Assembly (NCBI RefSeq): GCF_009826895.1
Contig: NZ_WUMV01000002.1
Span: 675,726-739,725, forward strand
Length of the DNA: 64,000 bases
Source: Stappia sediminis
Lineage (GTDB): Bacteria > Pseudomonadota > Alphaproteobacteria > Rhizobiales > Stappiaceae
Direction of reading: 5' to 3'
Part shown: one piece after another, positions 41,829 through 51,596 of the stretch
Layout of the letters: each line of letters opens with the position of its first letter
How positions within the stretch are numbered: position 1 is the first letter of the stretch
Position numbers and translations under genes: made by a program
The notes under the pieces: generated by a model
The model's database searches: none
Seen by the model: only the letters and a program-made list of their open reading frames with translations
What the model was told of the DNA's origin: nothing

Positions 41829-42707
41829 TCACACCCACTTTCGGTGAATCCACATCCACTGGCTCGGATATTCGCGGATCCAGTCCTCGAACTGGCGGTG
41901 GATCATGGCGGTCGTCTCTTCGACATCGGCCTTTCGGTCACCCGTGATGGGGTAATCGAGCGGCTTCGCTTCGATGCGGAACTTCGCTCCGCCCTCCCGT
42001 ACGACCCTGGTAACGATAAGGGGAACCTTGTTTCCCCTGGCAATCGTCGCCGGAAAAGCGGTTGCATAGGCAGGGCGCCCAAAAAAGGGAACCTTGGGCC
42101 CGCGGAAATCCCTGAGGTCCGCAAGAAATGAAATCATTCCATGATTGCGGACGATTGAAAGAATACGTCTTGCCGTATCGTGGCTCTTGGCAAAAAGCCC
42201 GCCCGGATAAAGACCTTGCCGAAGCTCGTGGATTTCGCGGTCCGAGTAGGGGTTTTTGGTCGCCTGATAGACGCCTGCGGGCTTGTGCCCCGCAACGATG
42301 CCGCCAAGTGCCGTCACCTCCCAATTCCCGCTATGCATGGAAACGACAACGCATCCGACGCCGTCGATACGCTCGCGCGCCTTTTCAAGATCGAAGGTGA
42401 ATCGGCTACGGTCCGCGACGATCCGGTCGAGTTGGATTGTTTCCGCGGTAACACGACCCAGGTTTTCCCACATGTCGCCCGCTATTGCTTCGCACTCGGA
42501 TGAAGATTTTTCGGGGAATGCCGCCTGAAGATTTGCAATAGCCCGCTTGTGCCTGTGGTTGAACGGGGCCAGATGACGCCAGAACCAGCCCATCATTGCC
42601 GATGCGGCGTCAATGGGCATGAGGCGGATCAATACCAGCAGGGTTTTGAGACCGAGCCATTCGATCCGGTAGCGAATGATCTTCAGGGGACCGTTACGCC
42701 GCGCCAA
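41829..42707 (-). CDS. Lipid A biosynthesis acyltransferase (LpxL/HtrB-like)
   Basis: A membrane-bound acyltransferase of about 292 residues that would add a secondary acyl chain to lipid A or a related lipid. It has an N-terminal hydrophobic segment ('LGLKTLLVLIRLMPI'), 'NLQAAFPEKSSSE' and the catalytic HX4E motif in 'VVSMHSGNWEVTAL'. The start is uncertain: a TTG at 42707 fits the family N-terminus ('ARRNGPLKIIRYRIEW'), while another TTG lies at 42785. No ATG or GTG suits. Confidence 0.85.
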   Translation of the reverse strand: MARRNGPLKIIRYRIEWLGLKTLLVLIRLMPIDAASAMMGWFWRHLAPFNHRHKRAIANLQAAFPEKSSSECEAIAGDMWENLGRVTAETIQLDRIVADRSRFTFDLEKARERIDGVGCVVVSMHSGNWEVTALGGIVAGHKPAGVYQATKNPYSDREIHELRQGLYPGGLFAKSHDTARRILSIVRNHGMISFLADLRDFRGPKVPFFGRPAYATAFPATIARGNKVPLIVTRVVREGGAKFRIEAKPLDYPITGDRKADVEETTAMIHRQFEDWIREYPSQWMWIHRKWV

Positions 42708-42882
42708 ACCCTTGTTCCGTTCCTTGCAAGCTGAAATACCAGCGAAAATCCGCCAATGCCGCGTGTGTGTGACGTTGACCGCCAACGGCTTACCCGTTAG
42801 GCCTGCGGTGATTACTCAAGTGTCGCGGGCTTGGCAACCGCCCGGTGTCAGTTAAGCCCGGGGTGCTTACCGGAAGGACTTC

Positions 42883-43836
42883 ATGGAAAAGGTCATTTCC
42901 CTGGCGCTACCGTTTTTCGGGCTGATCTTTCTTGGCGTAGCGGCCGGTAAAATCCGGAAAATTCCGGCATCCGGGCTCGATTGGATGCGATTTTTCGTCA
43001 TCTACATCGCGTTGCCCGCTCTTTTCTTCCGCCTGCTTGCCAAAACGCCGATAGAGGAATTGACCAACGTTGCCTATGTTTCGGCAACCACTTTTGCAAC
43101 CTATTGCGCTTTCGCGATAGCTTTTCTCGTCGGGATCCTTGCTTCGCGGGGCAACATCCCGGAGGCGACTATTCAAGCGCTTGTCGGTGCGTATTCCAAC
43201 ATTGGTTACATGGGACCGGGCCTGACGCTGGCCGTGCTCGGGCAGTCGGCGGCAGTGCCGACCGCGCTGATCTTCTGTTTCGACAACATACTGCTGTTCA
43301 CACTCGCTCCCCTCATGATGGCGATCGGCGGCACGGAGGACGAACCGCCTCTCAAGACCGCGATAACCGTTCTGCAGCGAATATTCACCCATCCTTTCAT
43401 CATCGCCACCATCGCCGGTGTTCTTGCCGCCGCCGTTGAATTTCAGCCACCGCAAGCGCTGGAAACCCTGCTGACTTTTCTCAGCAATGCCGCAGCGCCT
43501 TGCGCCCTGTTCGCCATGGGCGTAACCGTGGCGCTTCAGCCGATGGGCCGCATACCGCTGGAGCTGCCGGTGGTATTGCTTGTCAAGCTTGTCGTGCATC
43601 CGATTATCATTCTCACGCTTTTGCTTTGGATCGGCGGGTTCGATCCGGCCTGGGTGGCGACGGCTGTGCTCATGGCCTGCCTGCCTCCTGCCGCAAATGT
43701 CTTCGTGATCGCGCAACAATACGGCGTCTACGTTCAGCGTGCTTCAAGCGCGATCCTGATCGGAACGGTGTTGTCCACCGTCACGGTCACCGCATTCATG
43801 TATGCGATCACCAACGACATTCTGCCGATGCAGTAG
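42883..43836 (+). CDS. Auxin efflux carrier (AEC) family transporter
   Basis: A 317-residue inner-membrane protein with about ten helices, of the AEC/MdcF-type family. It has 'FFGLIFLGVAAGKIRKIP' and 'YSNIGYMGPGLTLAVLG' near the helix-4 crossover, plus 'ACLPPAANVFVIAQQYGVY' at the second repeat. Bacterial members carry organic acids such as malonate or malate. It is followed by a CoA-transferase gene 59 bases downstream, which fits import and activation of an organic acid, as an inference. Confidence 0.88.
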   Translation: MEKVISLALPFFGLIFLGVAAGKIRKIPASGLDWMRFFVIYIALPALFFRLLAKTPIEELTNVAYVSATTFATYCAFAIAFLVGILASRGNIPEATIQALVGAYSNIGYMGPGLTLAVLGQSAAVPTALIFCFDNILLFTLAPLMMAIGGTEDEPPLKTAITVLQRIFTHPFIIATIAGVLAAAVEFQPPQALETLLTFLSNAAAPCALFAMGVTVALQPMGRIPLELPVVLLVKLVVHPIIILTLLLWIGGFDPAWVATAVLMACLPPAANVFVIAQQYGVYVQRASSAILIGTVLSTVTVTAFMYAITNDILPMQ

Positions 43837-43895
43837 AATGACGCTTCGAGCTCCGGCGAGCAGGAAGCCCGAGCCGCACAGCAGGGAGGCGCCTG

Positions 43896-44984
43896 ATGGA
43901 GGCAAGACCGCTAGAGGGAATAAAGGTTCTTGATTTCACGACCCTTTTGCCGGGACCGCTCGCTACGCTAATCCTTGCTGAGGCCGGTGCGGAGGTTGTG
44001 AAGATCGAAAGGCCGGGCGGTGAGGATCTGAGACGGTATCCGCCCTTCATCGGCAAGGCGTCCGCTCCTTTCGTTCTTTTGAACCGCGGAAAGATATGCC
44101 GCGAAGTGGATCTGAAAGACGAAAAGGCGCATGAGGTTTTGATCCCTCTAATCGAAGAGGCCGATGTTCTCGTCGAACAATTTCGACCTGGCGTGATGGA
44201 ACGGCTTGGGTTGGGATTTGAAAACGTCCGGAAAATCAATCCTCGCCTGATCTACTGCTCGATCACGGGCTATGGGCAGATTGGCGTTCGCGCCGGTGAA
44301 GCCGGGCACGACATAAATTATCTGGCGTTGACCGGGTTGCTGGCGCTTTCACATGGCAGTTCAGAGCATCCGGCGTTACCGCCGACGCAGATTGCGGATA
44401 TTGGCGGCGGTAGTTTTCCGGCGGTCATGAACATTCTACTTGCTCTGCTCCAGCGGGAACGCACGGGGAAGGGGGTGCGGCTCGATATTGCGATGGCCGA
44501 CGCCATGTTCACATTTGCGGTTTTTGCGCATGCGGAGCTTGCAGCCACGGGCAAGGCCCCGCAAAACGGCAAGGCGCTTCTTAGCGGCGCATCGCCGCGC
44601 TATCAGCTCTACTTCGCAAGCGACGGCGAGGCTATTGCCGTTGGGGCGCTTGAGCAGAAATTCTGGATCGCGTTTTGCGACGCGATCGGGCTGCCGGAAC
44701 ACCTTCGGAACGATTCCGTCAATCCCGCGGCGACCATGGATGCCGTCCGCAATATTATTTCAAGCCGCAGCAGAGCCGAGTGGGAGCCGGTCCTTGCCGA
44801 GGCGGACTGTTGCGCGACGCCTGTGAAAACGCTGGCTGAGGCTATGAACGACCCCCACTTCCTCGAACGTGGGTTGTTCGATCACGAGGTCGCCGGATTG
44901 ACCAAAGCAGTCGCTGCCGCGGTGGTTCCCGTCGAGCCTCAATTTCGCACTAGTCCAGGCAATGCGCGAACACGACGTTCATGA
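43896..44984 (+). CDS. CaiB/BaiF (class III) CoA-transferase, AMACR-like
   Basis: The 362-residue protein begins 'PLEGIKVLDFTTLLPGPLATLILAEAGAEVVKIERP', the hallmark of class III CoA-transferases and alpha-methylacyl-CoA racemases. The putative active-site Asp lies in 'EAGHDINYLALTG', as in racemases and class III transferases. GGGAGG precedes the ATG by 6 bases. The last residues overlap the end of the convergent monooxygenase gene by 6 bases. Confidence 0.88.
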   Translation: MEARPLEGIKVLDFTTLLPGPLATLILAEAGAEVVKIERPGGEDLRRYPPFIGKASAPFVLLNRGKICREVDLKDEKAHEVLIPLIEEADVLVEQFRPGVMERLGLGFENVRKINPRLIYCSITGYGQIGVRAGEAGHDINYLALTGLLALSHGSSEHPALPPTQIADIGGGSFPAVMNILLALLQRERTGKGVRLDIAMADAMFTFAVFAHAELAATGKAPQNGKALLSGASPRYQLYFASDGEAIAVGALEQKFWIAFCDAIGLPEHLRNDSVNPAATMDAVRNIISSRSRAEWEPVLAEADCCATPVKTLAEAMNDPHFLERGLFDHEVAGLTKAVAAAVVPVEPQFRTSPGNARTRRS

Positions 44985-46217
44985 CGCTCGCGGGAGCGAG
45001 AAGCCTTTCATCAGTCGGGGCCGCGAGAACATCGGCGCTATACCCTCGCGCATGAGAAGGCGGCGCAAGGGGCCGACCTTGCCGGCAAGATAAAGGCCGG
45101 CACTTCGGGCAAGCTGTACCGGCAACAAGTCGGTCAGCAGCGAACGGTTCAGAAGATCGACCCCTGTCGTTCTAGAAAGGATGTCCGGGCGGCGCGCACG
45201 CTCGTAACGCGACAGCACTTCGCCGGAGCCTATGTCGATGCCTTGCTGGCGGGCGTTCGCAACGATTTCCCCGAGGGCGGCCACATCCCGCAATCCCAGA
45301 TTAAGGCCTTGCGCGCCAATGGGAGGAAAGACATGGGCGGCCTCGCCCACGAGCGCGCAGCGGTTGCGCGCAACGGTTTTGGCGCTAAGACCGCCGAGCG
45401 GGTAGCACTGCCTGCTGCCGGCGACTTTCATTGCTCCATAGGCTGATTGGGCGCGTCTTTCGATTTCCAGCGCAAGCTCTTCATCGGGCAAACGCTTCAG
45501 GGTCTCCGCGGTGTCGGGGTCGACCACGCAGACGAGCGAGGATCGACGGCCCGGCAAGGGCACGAGCGTAAAGGGGTCGCTTCTGGTGTGGAATTCCGTT
45601 GAGTGATTGTAGTGCGGAACGTGATGCTCGAGATTGAGAACAAGCGCGCTCTGCGGGTATCGCCATTCAGAAACCTCTATGCCGGCCGCATCGCGCACCT
45701 TTGAGCGCCGACCATCCGCACCGATCGTCAAAGCCGCTTCAACGATGACACCGTTATCGAGTGAGATACTGACGCTCTGCGCTCCGATGGTTAGAGTGTC
45801 CGCAAGCGCGTTGAAGCGTTGCAGGTCTTTTTCCCCCTTGCATGCCTTGGCAAGGATAGCGTTGAGGTCCTTGTTTTCTACATTGTAGCCGAAGGCTTCG
45901 AGTTTCAGTTCGCTTGCGTCGAAAACGATTTCCGGTGCGCGGATCAGGCGTTCGGTCGCATCTATAATGCGCATATGGCTCAAGGGTGCCGCATGAGGTC
46001 GAATGGCGTCCCAAAGGCCGAGGTTTTTCAGCATTTCGACGGAGGAGTCGAGAAGCGCAGTCGTTCGGCCGTCTTCTGACGGTCCGCTCGGCGCAATGAG
46101 AGCGGTGGAAAACCCCTGGCGGGCGAACAGGATTGCGCAGGCCATTCCCGATGGTCCGGCGCCAACGACCGCCACATCCACTTTCGCGGGCGATTTCCCG
46201 GCAGATTTCGCGGTCAT
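44979..46217 (-). CDS. UbiH/VisC-like FAD-dependent monooxygenase
   Basis: A 412-residue flavoprotein hydroxylase of the UbiH/UbiF family, probably acting in ubiquinone synthesis. It has the N-terminal dinucleotide motif 'VDVAVVGAGPSGMACAI', 'LTIGADGRRSKVRDAAGI' (the DG motif) and 'RCALVGEAAHVFPPIGAQGLNLGLRD', in which Glu replaces the usual Asp of GDAAH. The start is the ATG 8 bases after GGAG. Other ubi genes are not in the window, so the hydroxylation position cannot be told. Confidence 0.88.
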   Translation of the reverse strand: MTAKSAGKSPAKVDVAVVGAGPSGMACAILFARQGFSTALIAPSGPSEDGRTTALLDSSVEMLKNLGLWDAIRPHAAPLSHMRIIDATERLIRAPEIVFDASELKLEAFGYNVENKDLNAILAKACKGEKDLQRFNALADTLTIGAQSVSISLDNGVIVEAALTIGADGRRSKVRDAAGIEVSEWRYPQSALVLNLEHHVPHYNHSTEFHTRSDPFTLVPLPGRRSSLVCVVDPDTAETLKRLPDEELALEIERRAQSAYGAMKVAGSRQCYPLGGLSAKTVARNRCALVGEAAHVFPPIGAQGLNLGLRDVAALGEIVANARQQGIDIGSGEVLSRYERARRPDILSRTTGVDLLNRSLLTDLLPVQLARSAGLYLAGKVGPLRRLLMREGIAPMFSRPRLMKGFSLPRAS

Positions 46218-46425
46218 TGTGATGCTCCGTTCTTGATGTTGTGTACTTGAAATTGAGTTGTTTTTCCGGAAATGCAAGCCGTGCAAACGTGCGTTTCGTC
46301 GCATAAGGCTTCTAACGAATGCCGCCTTGTGCAAATCGACTGTATTAGCGCCCCTCTACCTATGGCGCGGTTTCTTGTAAATTGTGCCAGTTGTGGCGAA
46401 ATGCGAAAAGATTGATCGGGCTTTC

Positions 46426-47394
46426 ATGCGAGTTTCGATGACCGGTAGCCAGGTTCAGGAAATTGAACGGATCGTTTCGCCCGCCACGCAACGGCGGCCG
46501 GAAGCGCAAGTTCGCCGTATGCGATTCCTCGTTTTTGTTTCCGTAGGGGCGGCGGCACTTGTCGGCTGGGTGTATCTTGGCGCCATGGTTGCCGCAATGG
46601 TGCCGGTGATGGACATGGCCGATCTTGGCCCCGGCATGCAAATACTCAATAGTTTCAATATTTTTCATGATCTGTCTGCGGAGGCACGGGCAGCACTTGC
46701 GGTGCTTTGCCTGCCAGCTGGCGCGGAAATATTCGGAATGCCAGCGACAGCCCACTGGACAGCCGTCGATTTCGGACTGGTCTTCGCGATGTGGATGATG
46801 ATGACACTGGCGATGATGCTGCCAAGCGCTGCACCCATGATCTCCGCATATGCCGAAACCGGTGTCACGGTCGCGCCTGGCGAGCCAAAGCTATCTCCCG
46901 TATTCGCGCTTTCGCTTGGATATCTCAGCATTTGGGCGGGATATGCGCTGGTTGCCACGATCGGCCAGTGGCTGCTTGTCGAGGCGCGGTTGTTATCCGA
47001 AATGATGGCTCCTGCGACGATGGTGCTCGCCGGCACCACCATGCTTGCGGCAGGGATCTACCAGTTCACGCCTGCGAAACGGGCCTGCCTGATGCGGTGC
47101 CAGCGGCCGCTCGAATTTTTCGCCATGCGGTTTTCCAACCGCGTTCCGAGGGCCTATGTGCTTGGAATCGAACAAGGATTATTGTGTCTCGGCTGCTGTT
47201 GGGCGCTTATGACGGTCATGTTCGCCGTTGGCGTCATGAATATATTCTGGATCGCCGTTTTGGGTGCATTCATGGCAATTGAAAAATCCATTCTTTCTCT
47301 CTGGCCCTCGCGCTTGATCGGCATCCTGCTTCTGGCATGGGGGGGCGCGCTTGTCGCCGCAAGCCCAGCCGGGCAGGCCCTGCTGGCGGGCTGA
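46426..47394 (+). CDS. DUF2182 integral membrane protein
   Basis: A multi-helix membrane protein of about 322 residues with the DUF2182 signature 'MWMMMTLAMMLPSAAPM', 'QFTPAKRACLMRCQRPLEFF' and 'GLLCLGCCWALMTVM'. Metal or copper handling has been suggested for relatives because of the methionine and cysteine clusters, but this is unproven. The start is not certain: GTG 46384 and ATG 46438 are in frame too, and no clear ribosome-binding site decides. Confidence 0.82.
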   Translation: MRVSMTGSQVQEIERIVSPATQRRPEAQVRRMRFLVFVSVGAAALVGWVYLGAMVAAMVPVMDMADLGPGMQILNSFNIFHDLSAEARAALAVLCLPAGAEIFGMPATAHWTAVDFGLVFAMWMMMTLAMMLPSAAPMISAYAETGVTVAPGEPKLSPVFALSLGYLSIWAGYALVATIGQWLLVEARLLSEMMAPATMVLAGTTMLAAGIYQFTPAKRACLMRCQRPLEFFAMRFSNRVPRAYVLGIEQGLLCLGCCWALMTVMFAVGVMNIFWIAVLGAFMAIEKSILSLWPSRLIGILLLAWGGALVAASPAGQALLAG

Positions 47395-47583
47395 CGACCG
47401 GTGGCCGTTTCGTTGCGTGCTCTCCAATCCGCGTACAAAATTGCCGGATTTGAAAATCCGCACTCGCATTCGGCAACGGTCGCGGATATGAGCATTGCCG
47501 CAGGGGATCGATTTTTCCTGGATCCACAAAATATTGACGAGGCGTGATATTCTGCGGTTGGATTCGCGCTTGGGGGCGGCCCT

Positions 47584-48336
47584 GTGTCGCAGGCAGGAGC
47601 TGGAAAACGACGAATGGCGGACGGCAAGGCGCAGACAGCGGAACACGGGGCGCCCGGCGCCCTTTTCCTGATCCATGTTCTTACCGCGCTCGGCGCGCCT
47701 GTCGCGCTTCTGGCGCTGCTCGCCGGCGCACGTGGCGACTGGGGCGAACTGTTCATCTGGCTCGGTGTCGCACTGCTGATTGACGGGATCGACGGCCCGC
47801 TTGCCCGCAGATTCCAGATCGCCACCCGGATGCCGCGCTGGTCGGGTGCCGCGCTCGACTTCGTCATCGATTACGCCACCTATGTTTTCCTGCCCGCTTT
47901 CGTTCTTGCCGGAAGCGACATGCTTTCCACCCCCTGGAACTGGATTTGCGGCGGTCTGGTGGTCTTCACCGGGGCGCTTTACTTCGCCGACAACGGCATG
48001 AAGATGCCGGACGGATCGTTCAAGGGATTTCCAGTCGGATGGAACATGGTCATCTTCGGATTGATGGCGCTGTCTCCGTCCGAGACCTTCACAATCATTT
48101 TCGTCATCGCGTTCTGCGCGCTGACGTTCGCGCCCATACGCTTCGTTCACCCGGTCCGCGTCGCCAGATGGCGGGTTTTGACACTGTCGGTCACCTTCGT
48201 CTGGTTTGTCGCGGCGGGGGCGGCTATCGCTCAAGCCATGATGCCCGATCCGCTGGCTGCCTGGGCGCTGGGGCTATCCAGCATCTACCTTCTGACCGTT
48301 TGTGCCGTTCAGCAGATACTCGATCGTTACAGCTAA
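47584..48336 (+). CDS. pcs: Phosphatidylcholine synthase
   Basis: Pcs condenses choline directly with CDP-diacylglycerol to make phosphatidylcholine in the inner membrane, a pathway typical of Rhizobiales and relatives. The 250-residue protein has multiple helices and the CDP-alcohol phosphotransferase pattern DG-x-DG-x2-AR-x9-G-x3-D-x3-D ('DGIDGPLARRF' and 'WSGAALDFVIDYATY'), plus 'MKMPDGSFKGFPVGWNMVIF'. It starts at a GTG; an ATG ten codons later is an alternative. terC follows 25 bases later. Confidence 0.93.
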   Translation: MSQAGAGKRRMADGKAQTAEHGAPGALFLIHVLTALGAPVALLALLAGARGDWGELFIWLGVALLIDGIDGPLARRFQIATRMPRWSGAALDFVIDYATYVFLPAFVLAGSDMLSTPWNWICGGLVVFTGALYFADNGMKMPDGSFKGFPVGWNMVIFGLMALSPSETFTIIFVIAFCALTFAPIRFVHPVRVARWRVLTLSVTFVWFVAAGAAIAQAMMPDPLAAWALGLSSIYLLTVCAVQQILDRYS

Positions 48337-48361
48337 ATATCTCCAAGACCGGGATCCTTGA

Positions 48362-49093
48362 ATGTTCAGCTGGCTGACCGACCCTGCGATCTGGGCGAGC
48401 CTCCTTACGCTTACCGTGATGGAGATAGTCCTCGGCATCGACAATATCGTCTTCATTTCCGTGATCGTGGGCCGGCTGGAAGCGAATGCGGCGAAACGCG
48501 CGCGCCAGATCGGCCTCGCGTTGGCGCTGGTCTTCCGCATCATACTGCTTTCGATGCTGACCTTCCTGATCGGGCTGACCGAGCCGGTCTTCACCGCATT
48601 CGGCGAGCCTTTCTCCTGGCGCGATATAATCCTGCTTGCCGGCGGCATATTCCTGCTGGTCAAGGGAACGCACGAGATCCACAAGGGCATCGAAGGCGAT
48701 GGCGAGGAAGTCGCCGACAAGGCTGCCAAGGGGTTTATGTCGGTCATTGCGCAGATCATCGTCATCGACATGGTGTTTTCGGTCGATTCCATCGTTACGG
48801 CAATCGGCATGGCAGAGCATGTCGAGGTGATGATAGCCGCCGTCATCATTTCCATGGCAGTGATGTATGTGGCCTCCGGACCTATCGCGGAATTTATCCA
48901 CCGCCATCCGACGACAAAAATGCTTGCGCTTGCCTTCCTGCTGCTGATCGGCGTGGCATTGGTGGCGGATGGCCTCGGTTTCCATATACCGCGCGGCTAC
49001 ATCTATTTCGCCATGGCGTTCTCCGCCGGCGTCGAGATGATCAATATCGCGGCGCGCGGAAACAGGAAGCGGGAAGGCAAGACCTCCTCCTGA
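48362..49093 (+). CDS. TerC-family membrane protein
   Basis: A 243-residue protein with about seven helices and the TerC family motifs 'VMEIVLGIDNIVFISVI', 'IDMVFSVDSIVTAIG' and 'AGVEMINIAARG'. TerC proteins were named for tellurite resistance; relatives such as Alx and MeeY export manganese, some of them to metallate secreted proteins. No tellurite operon is present, so manganese handling is the more likely role. Confidence 0.9.
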   Translation: MFSWLTDPAIWASLLTLTVMEIVLGIDNIVFISVIVGRLEANAAKRARQIGLALALVFRIILLSMLTFLIGLTEPVFTAFGEPFSWRDIILLAGGIFLLVKGTHEIHKGIEGDGEEVADKAAKGFMSVIAQIIVIDMVFSVDSIVTAIGMAEHVEVMIAAVIISMAVMYVASGPIAEFIHRHPTTKMLALAFLLLIGVALVADGLGFHIPRGYIYFAMAFSAGVEMINIAARGNRKREGKTSS

Positions 49094-49202
49094 GCGTTCG
49101 GATTTCTTGATGTATCGCAGCCTGGTAGCGGGCATGCCTTGCCCGGCGGCACCAAGCTCGCCATGATCGGGGCAACTCAGAACGACCAACGAGGTGTCTC
49201 AA

Positions 49203-50180
49203 ATGGTTCATGCGATCAAGGTTCATGAAACTGGCGGTCCGGAGGTTATGCGGTGGGAAGAAGTCGAGGTTGGCGACCCCGGCGCGGGCGAGGCGCGCAT
49301 TCGCCATACCGCAATCGGCCTCAACTACATCGATGTCTATTTCCGCTCCGGCCTTTATCCCGCGCCTAACGGCCTTCCCCTTGTTCCCGGTAGCGAGGGT
49401 GCGGGCGTCGTCGTGTCGGTGGGCGAGGGCGTCGACAGCCTGAAACCGGGCGACCGCGTCGCCTATGCCGGCCCGCTCGGCTCCTATGCCGAGGAGCGGA
49501 TCGTGGCGGCCGATCGGCTTGTAAAGATCCCTGATGGCGTGGACGACAAGACCGCGGCGGCCATGATGCTCAAGGGCATGACGGCAAGGTATCTGTTGCG
49601 GCGTACGTACAAGGTCACTGCCGAGACAACTTTCCTGTTTCATGCCGCCGCCGGCGGCGTGGGCCTGATCGCCGGCCAGTGGGCGAGGAAGTTGGGCGCG
49701 ACGGCGATCGGTACGGCGGGATCTCCCGAGAAGGTGAAGCTCGCGCTTGAAAACGGGTATTCCCACGTCATCAACTACCGCAAAGAAAACTTTGTCGAAC
49801 GTGTGCGGGAAATCACCAACGGGAAGCTGTGCGATGTGGTTTACGATTCGGTCGGAAAGGACACCTATCCCGGATCGCTGGATTGCATAAAGCCGTTAGG
49901 TCTTTGGGTTTCCTTCGGACAATCGTCCGGGCCGATCACCGATTTCAACATGGCGATCCTTTCCCAAAAGGGATCTCTTTTCGCGACGCGGCCGACGATA
50001 TCCACCTATATCGCTGCACGTGCAGACCTGGAGGAGACCGCGAACGACCTGTTCGACGTCGTTCGCTCCGGTGACGTGAAGATCCGGATAAATCAGGAAT
50101 ATGCGCTGAAGGACGCAGTCCGTGCGCATCAGGACCTTCAGGGGCGGAAAACGACGGGCGCAACCGTCTTGATTCCCTGA
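49203..50180 (+). CDS. Quinone oxidoreductase (zinc-free MDR family)
   Basis: An NADPH-dependent quinone reductase of 325 residues in the medium-chain dehydrogenase family. It has the N-terminal 'ALNYIDVYFRSGLYP'-like GroES segment ('GLNYIDVYFRSG') and the nucleotide-binding 'HAAAGGVGLIAGQWARKLGA', and lacks the zinc-binding cysteines of alcohol dehydrogenases. The ATG at 49203 has GAGG 8 bases upstream; an in-frame GTG is three codons earlier. Confidence 0.92.
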   Translation: MVHAIKVHETGGPEVMRWEEVEVGDPGAGEARIRHTAIGLNYIDVYFRSGLYPAPNGLPLVPGSEGAGVVVSVGEGVDSLKPGDRVAYAGPLGSYAEERIVAADRLVKIPDGVDDKTAAAMMLKGMTARYLLRRTYKVTAETTFLFHAAAGGVGLIAGQWARKLGATAIGTAGSPEKVKLALENGYSHVINYRKENFVERVREITNGKLCDVVYDSVGKDTYPGSLDCIKPLGLWVSFGQSSGPITDFNMAILSQKGSLFATRPTISTYIAARADLEETANDLFDVVRSGDVKIRINQEYALKDAVRAHQDLQGRKTTGATVLIP

Positions 50181-50189
50181 ATGATTTCG

Positions 50190-50214
50190 GTTGCCGGGCT
50201 AAAGGCCCGGCAAC
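50190..50214 (+). terminator. Hairpin between the quinone reductase and LysR genes
   Basis: GTTGCCGGGC (50190-50199) pairs perfectly with GCCCGGCAAC (50205-50214) over a 5-base loop. It is followed by CCCCTC and A6 rather than a T tract, so termination strength is doubtful. It ends 10 bases before the ribosome-binding site of the LysR gene. Confidence 0.4.
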
Positions 50215-50238
50215 CCCCTCAAAAAAGGAGACAGAGGT

Positions 50239-51192
50239 CTGGATCAGGCGCGACAACTTTACGGGCCTTCATTACGCTATTTTGCAGCGGCGGCCGCAGC
50301 GGGGTCGATCCGCGCAGCCGCCCGTGAGCTCAATGTCGCCTCATCGGCCGTCAACAGGCAGATACTCTGGCTTGAGGACACGCTCGACCTGAAGCTCTTC
50401 GAGCGCGTTGGCCGTGGCGTGAAACTGACGGAAGCCGGTGAAATCCTCCTGGCGCATATACGCCGCTCCTTTTCGGATTTCGACGCGACACTCGGCGAGT
50501 TGCAGGCCCTGAAAGGGCTACGGCGCGGCTCCGTAGCGATCGCCGCGGTGGAAAGCGTGTGCGACAGCCTGCTGCCGGACGTCGTCTCCGCATTCCGGGC
50601 GAAGTTTCCGGGCATTCACGTCTCGCTCAAGGTGGGTGGCTCGGAGAGGGTGAATCGCTTCATCGTCTCGGGCGAGGCTGAAGTGGGGTTCACATTCGAG
50701 CCGGCGCGGGACCACGGTCTGACCGTCGCGTTCCAGCGTGACCTGTCGATCGGCGTCATCATGCGCCCGGATCATCCGTTGGCGGCCAGAAAACAGCTGC
50801 AACTGGCAGATTGTATCGAGTTCCCTTTCTGTCTTCCGAGCGAGGGTCTATCTCTCAGAAAACGGCTCGACGCCGTGCTTGTCACTCTGCCTTCCCATCG
50901 CAAGACCTACGTGGAGGCGAATTCCCTGCGTTTCATGCGTTCGCTCGTGAAAAGGGGCGAGGAGGTGATCGCCTTCCAGACCCGTTTCGGTATCGAGGAC
51001 GAGCGTGCATCGAACACACTGATCTTTCGCGAGCTCGACGATCCACCTTTGAGGCGCGATCGCTTTGCCGTGGTGATTTCCGCAAATCGGGCACTGAGCC
51101 TTGCCGCTTCAATGTTTTTTGATCACGCAACAGACGCAATTAGACGCCAGCTATCGGAAAGTGATGCCGATATGGCATCGTTGCGTGCGTGA
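50239..51192 (+). CDS. LysR-family regulator, apparently starting at CTG
   Basis: A 317-residue LysR-type transcription factor, likely the regulator of the purine genes downstream. The helix-turn-helix is complete only if the frame is read upstream of the first conventional start: 'LRYFAAAAAAGSIRAAAREL' then 'SAVNRQILWLEDTLDLKLFERVGRG'. In that frame, between the stop at 50200-50202 and the GTG at 50419 there is no ATG, GTG or TTG. CTG at 50239 has a strong AAGGAG exactly 8 bases before it. Starting at GTG 50419 would delete the whole DNA-binding domain. The effector-binding domain is normal. Confidence 0.85.
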   Translation: MDQARQLYGPSLRYFAAAAAAGSIRAAARELNVASSAVNRQILWLEDTLDLKLFERVGRGVKLTEAGEILLAHIRRSFSDFDATLGELQALKGLRRGSVAIAAVESVCDSLLPDVVSAFRAKFPGIHVSLKVGGSERVNRFIVSGEAEVGFTFEPARDHGLTVAFQRDLSIGVIMRPDHPLAARKQLQLADCIEFPFCLPSEGLSLRKRLDAVLVTLPSHRKTYVEANSLRFMRSLVKRGEEVIAFQTRFGIEDERASNTLIFRELDDPPLRRDRFAVVISANRALSLAASMFFDHATDAIRRQLSESDADMASLRA

Positions 51193-51289
51193 ATCTGTGC
51201 TAGTGCGCATACGCTAATTGGTGCAGCATCTTTTGGCGTGCCCAATTCGCAATCGATAATCATGCCTTCCAATCAAAGGGGAATGCGGA

Positions 51290-51596
51290 ATGGGACGTTT
51301 GACCACGCATGTGCTCGATACGTCCAAGGGCGTATACCCGCAGCGGGGCTTGCCATAGAGCTTTGGCGTATCGGGGAGGAGGGTGTCCTGATAAAGCGCG
51401 CTTTGACAAATGACGACGGCAGGGTCGATGGACCGCCGCTTGAAGGCGCGTCGATGCGAGCCGGCGAAGCCGCATTGCCAGAGCCGGCATTTCTCGACCA
51501 GATTCCAATTCGTTTCGGCATATCGGAGCCCGAAGCGCACTATCGTGTGCCGCTGCTCTTGTCGCCTTACGGATATTCAACACATCGGGGGAGTTG

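Noticed and set aside
46384..46437. Longer N-terminus of the DUF2182 protein from GTG 46384
   Set aside because: No ribosome-binding site and no added family sequence; kept only as an alternative start.
50419..51192. Short version of the LysR gene starting at GTG
   Set aside because: It would remove the complete helix-turn-helix domain, which is clearly encoded in the same frame upstream.
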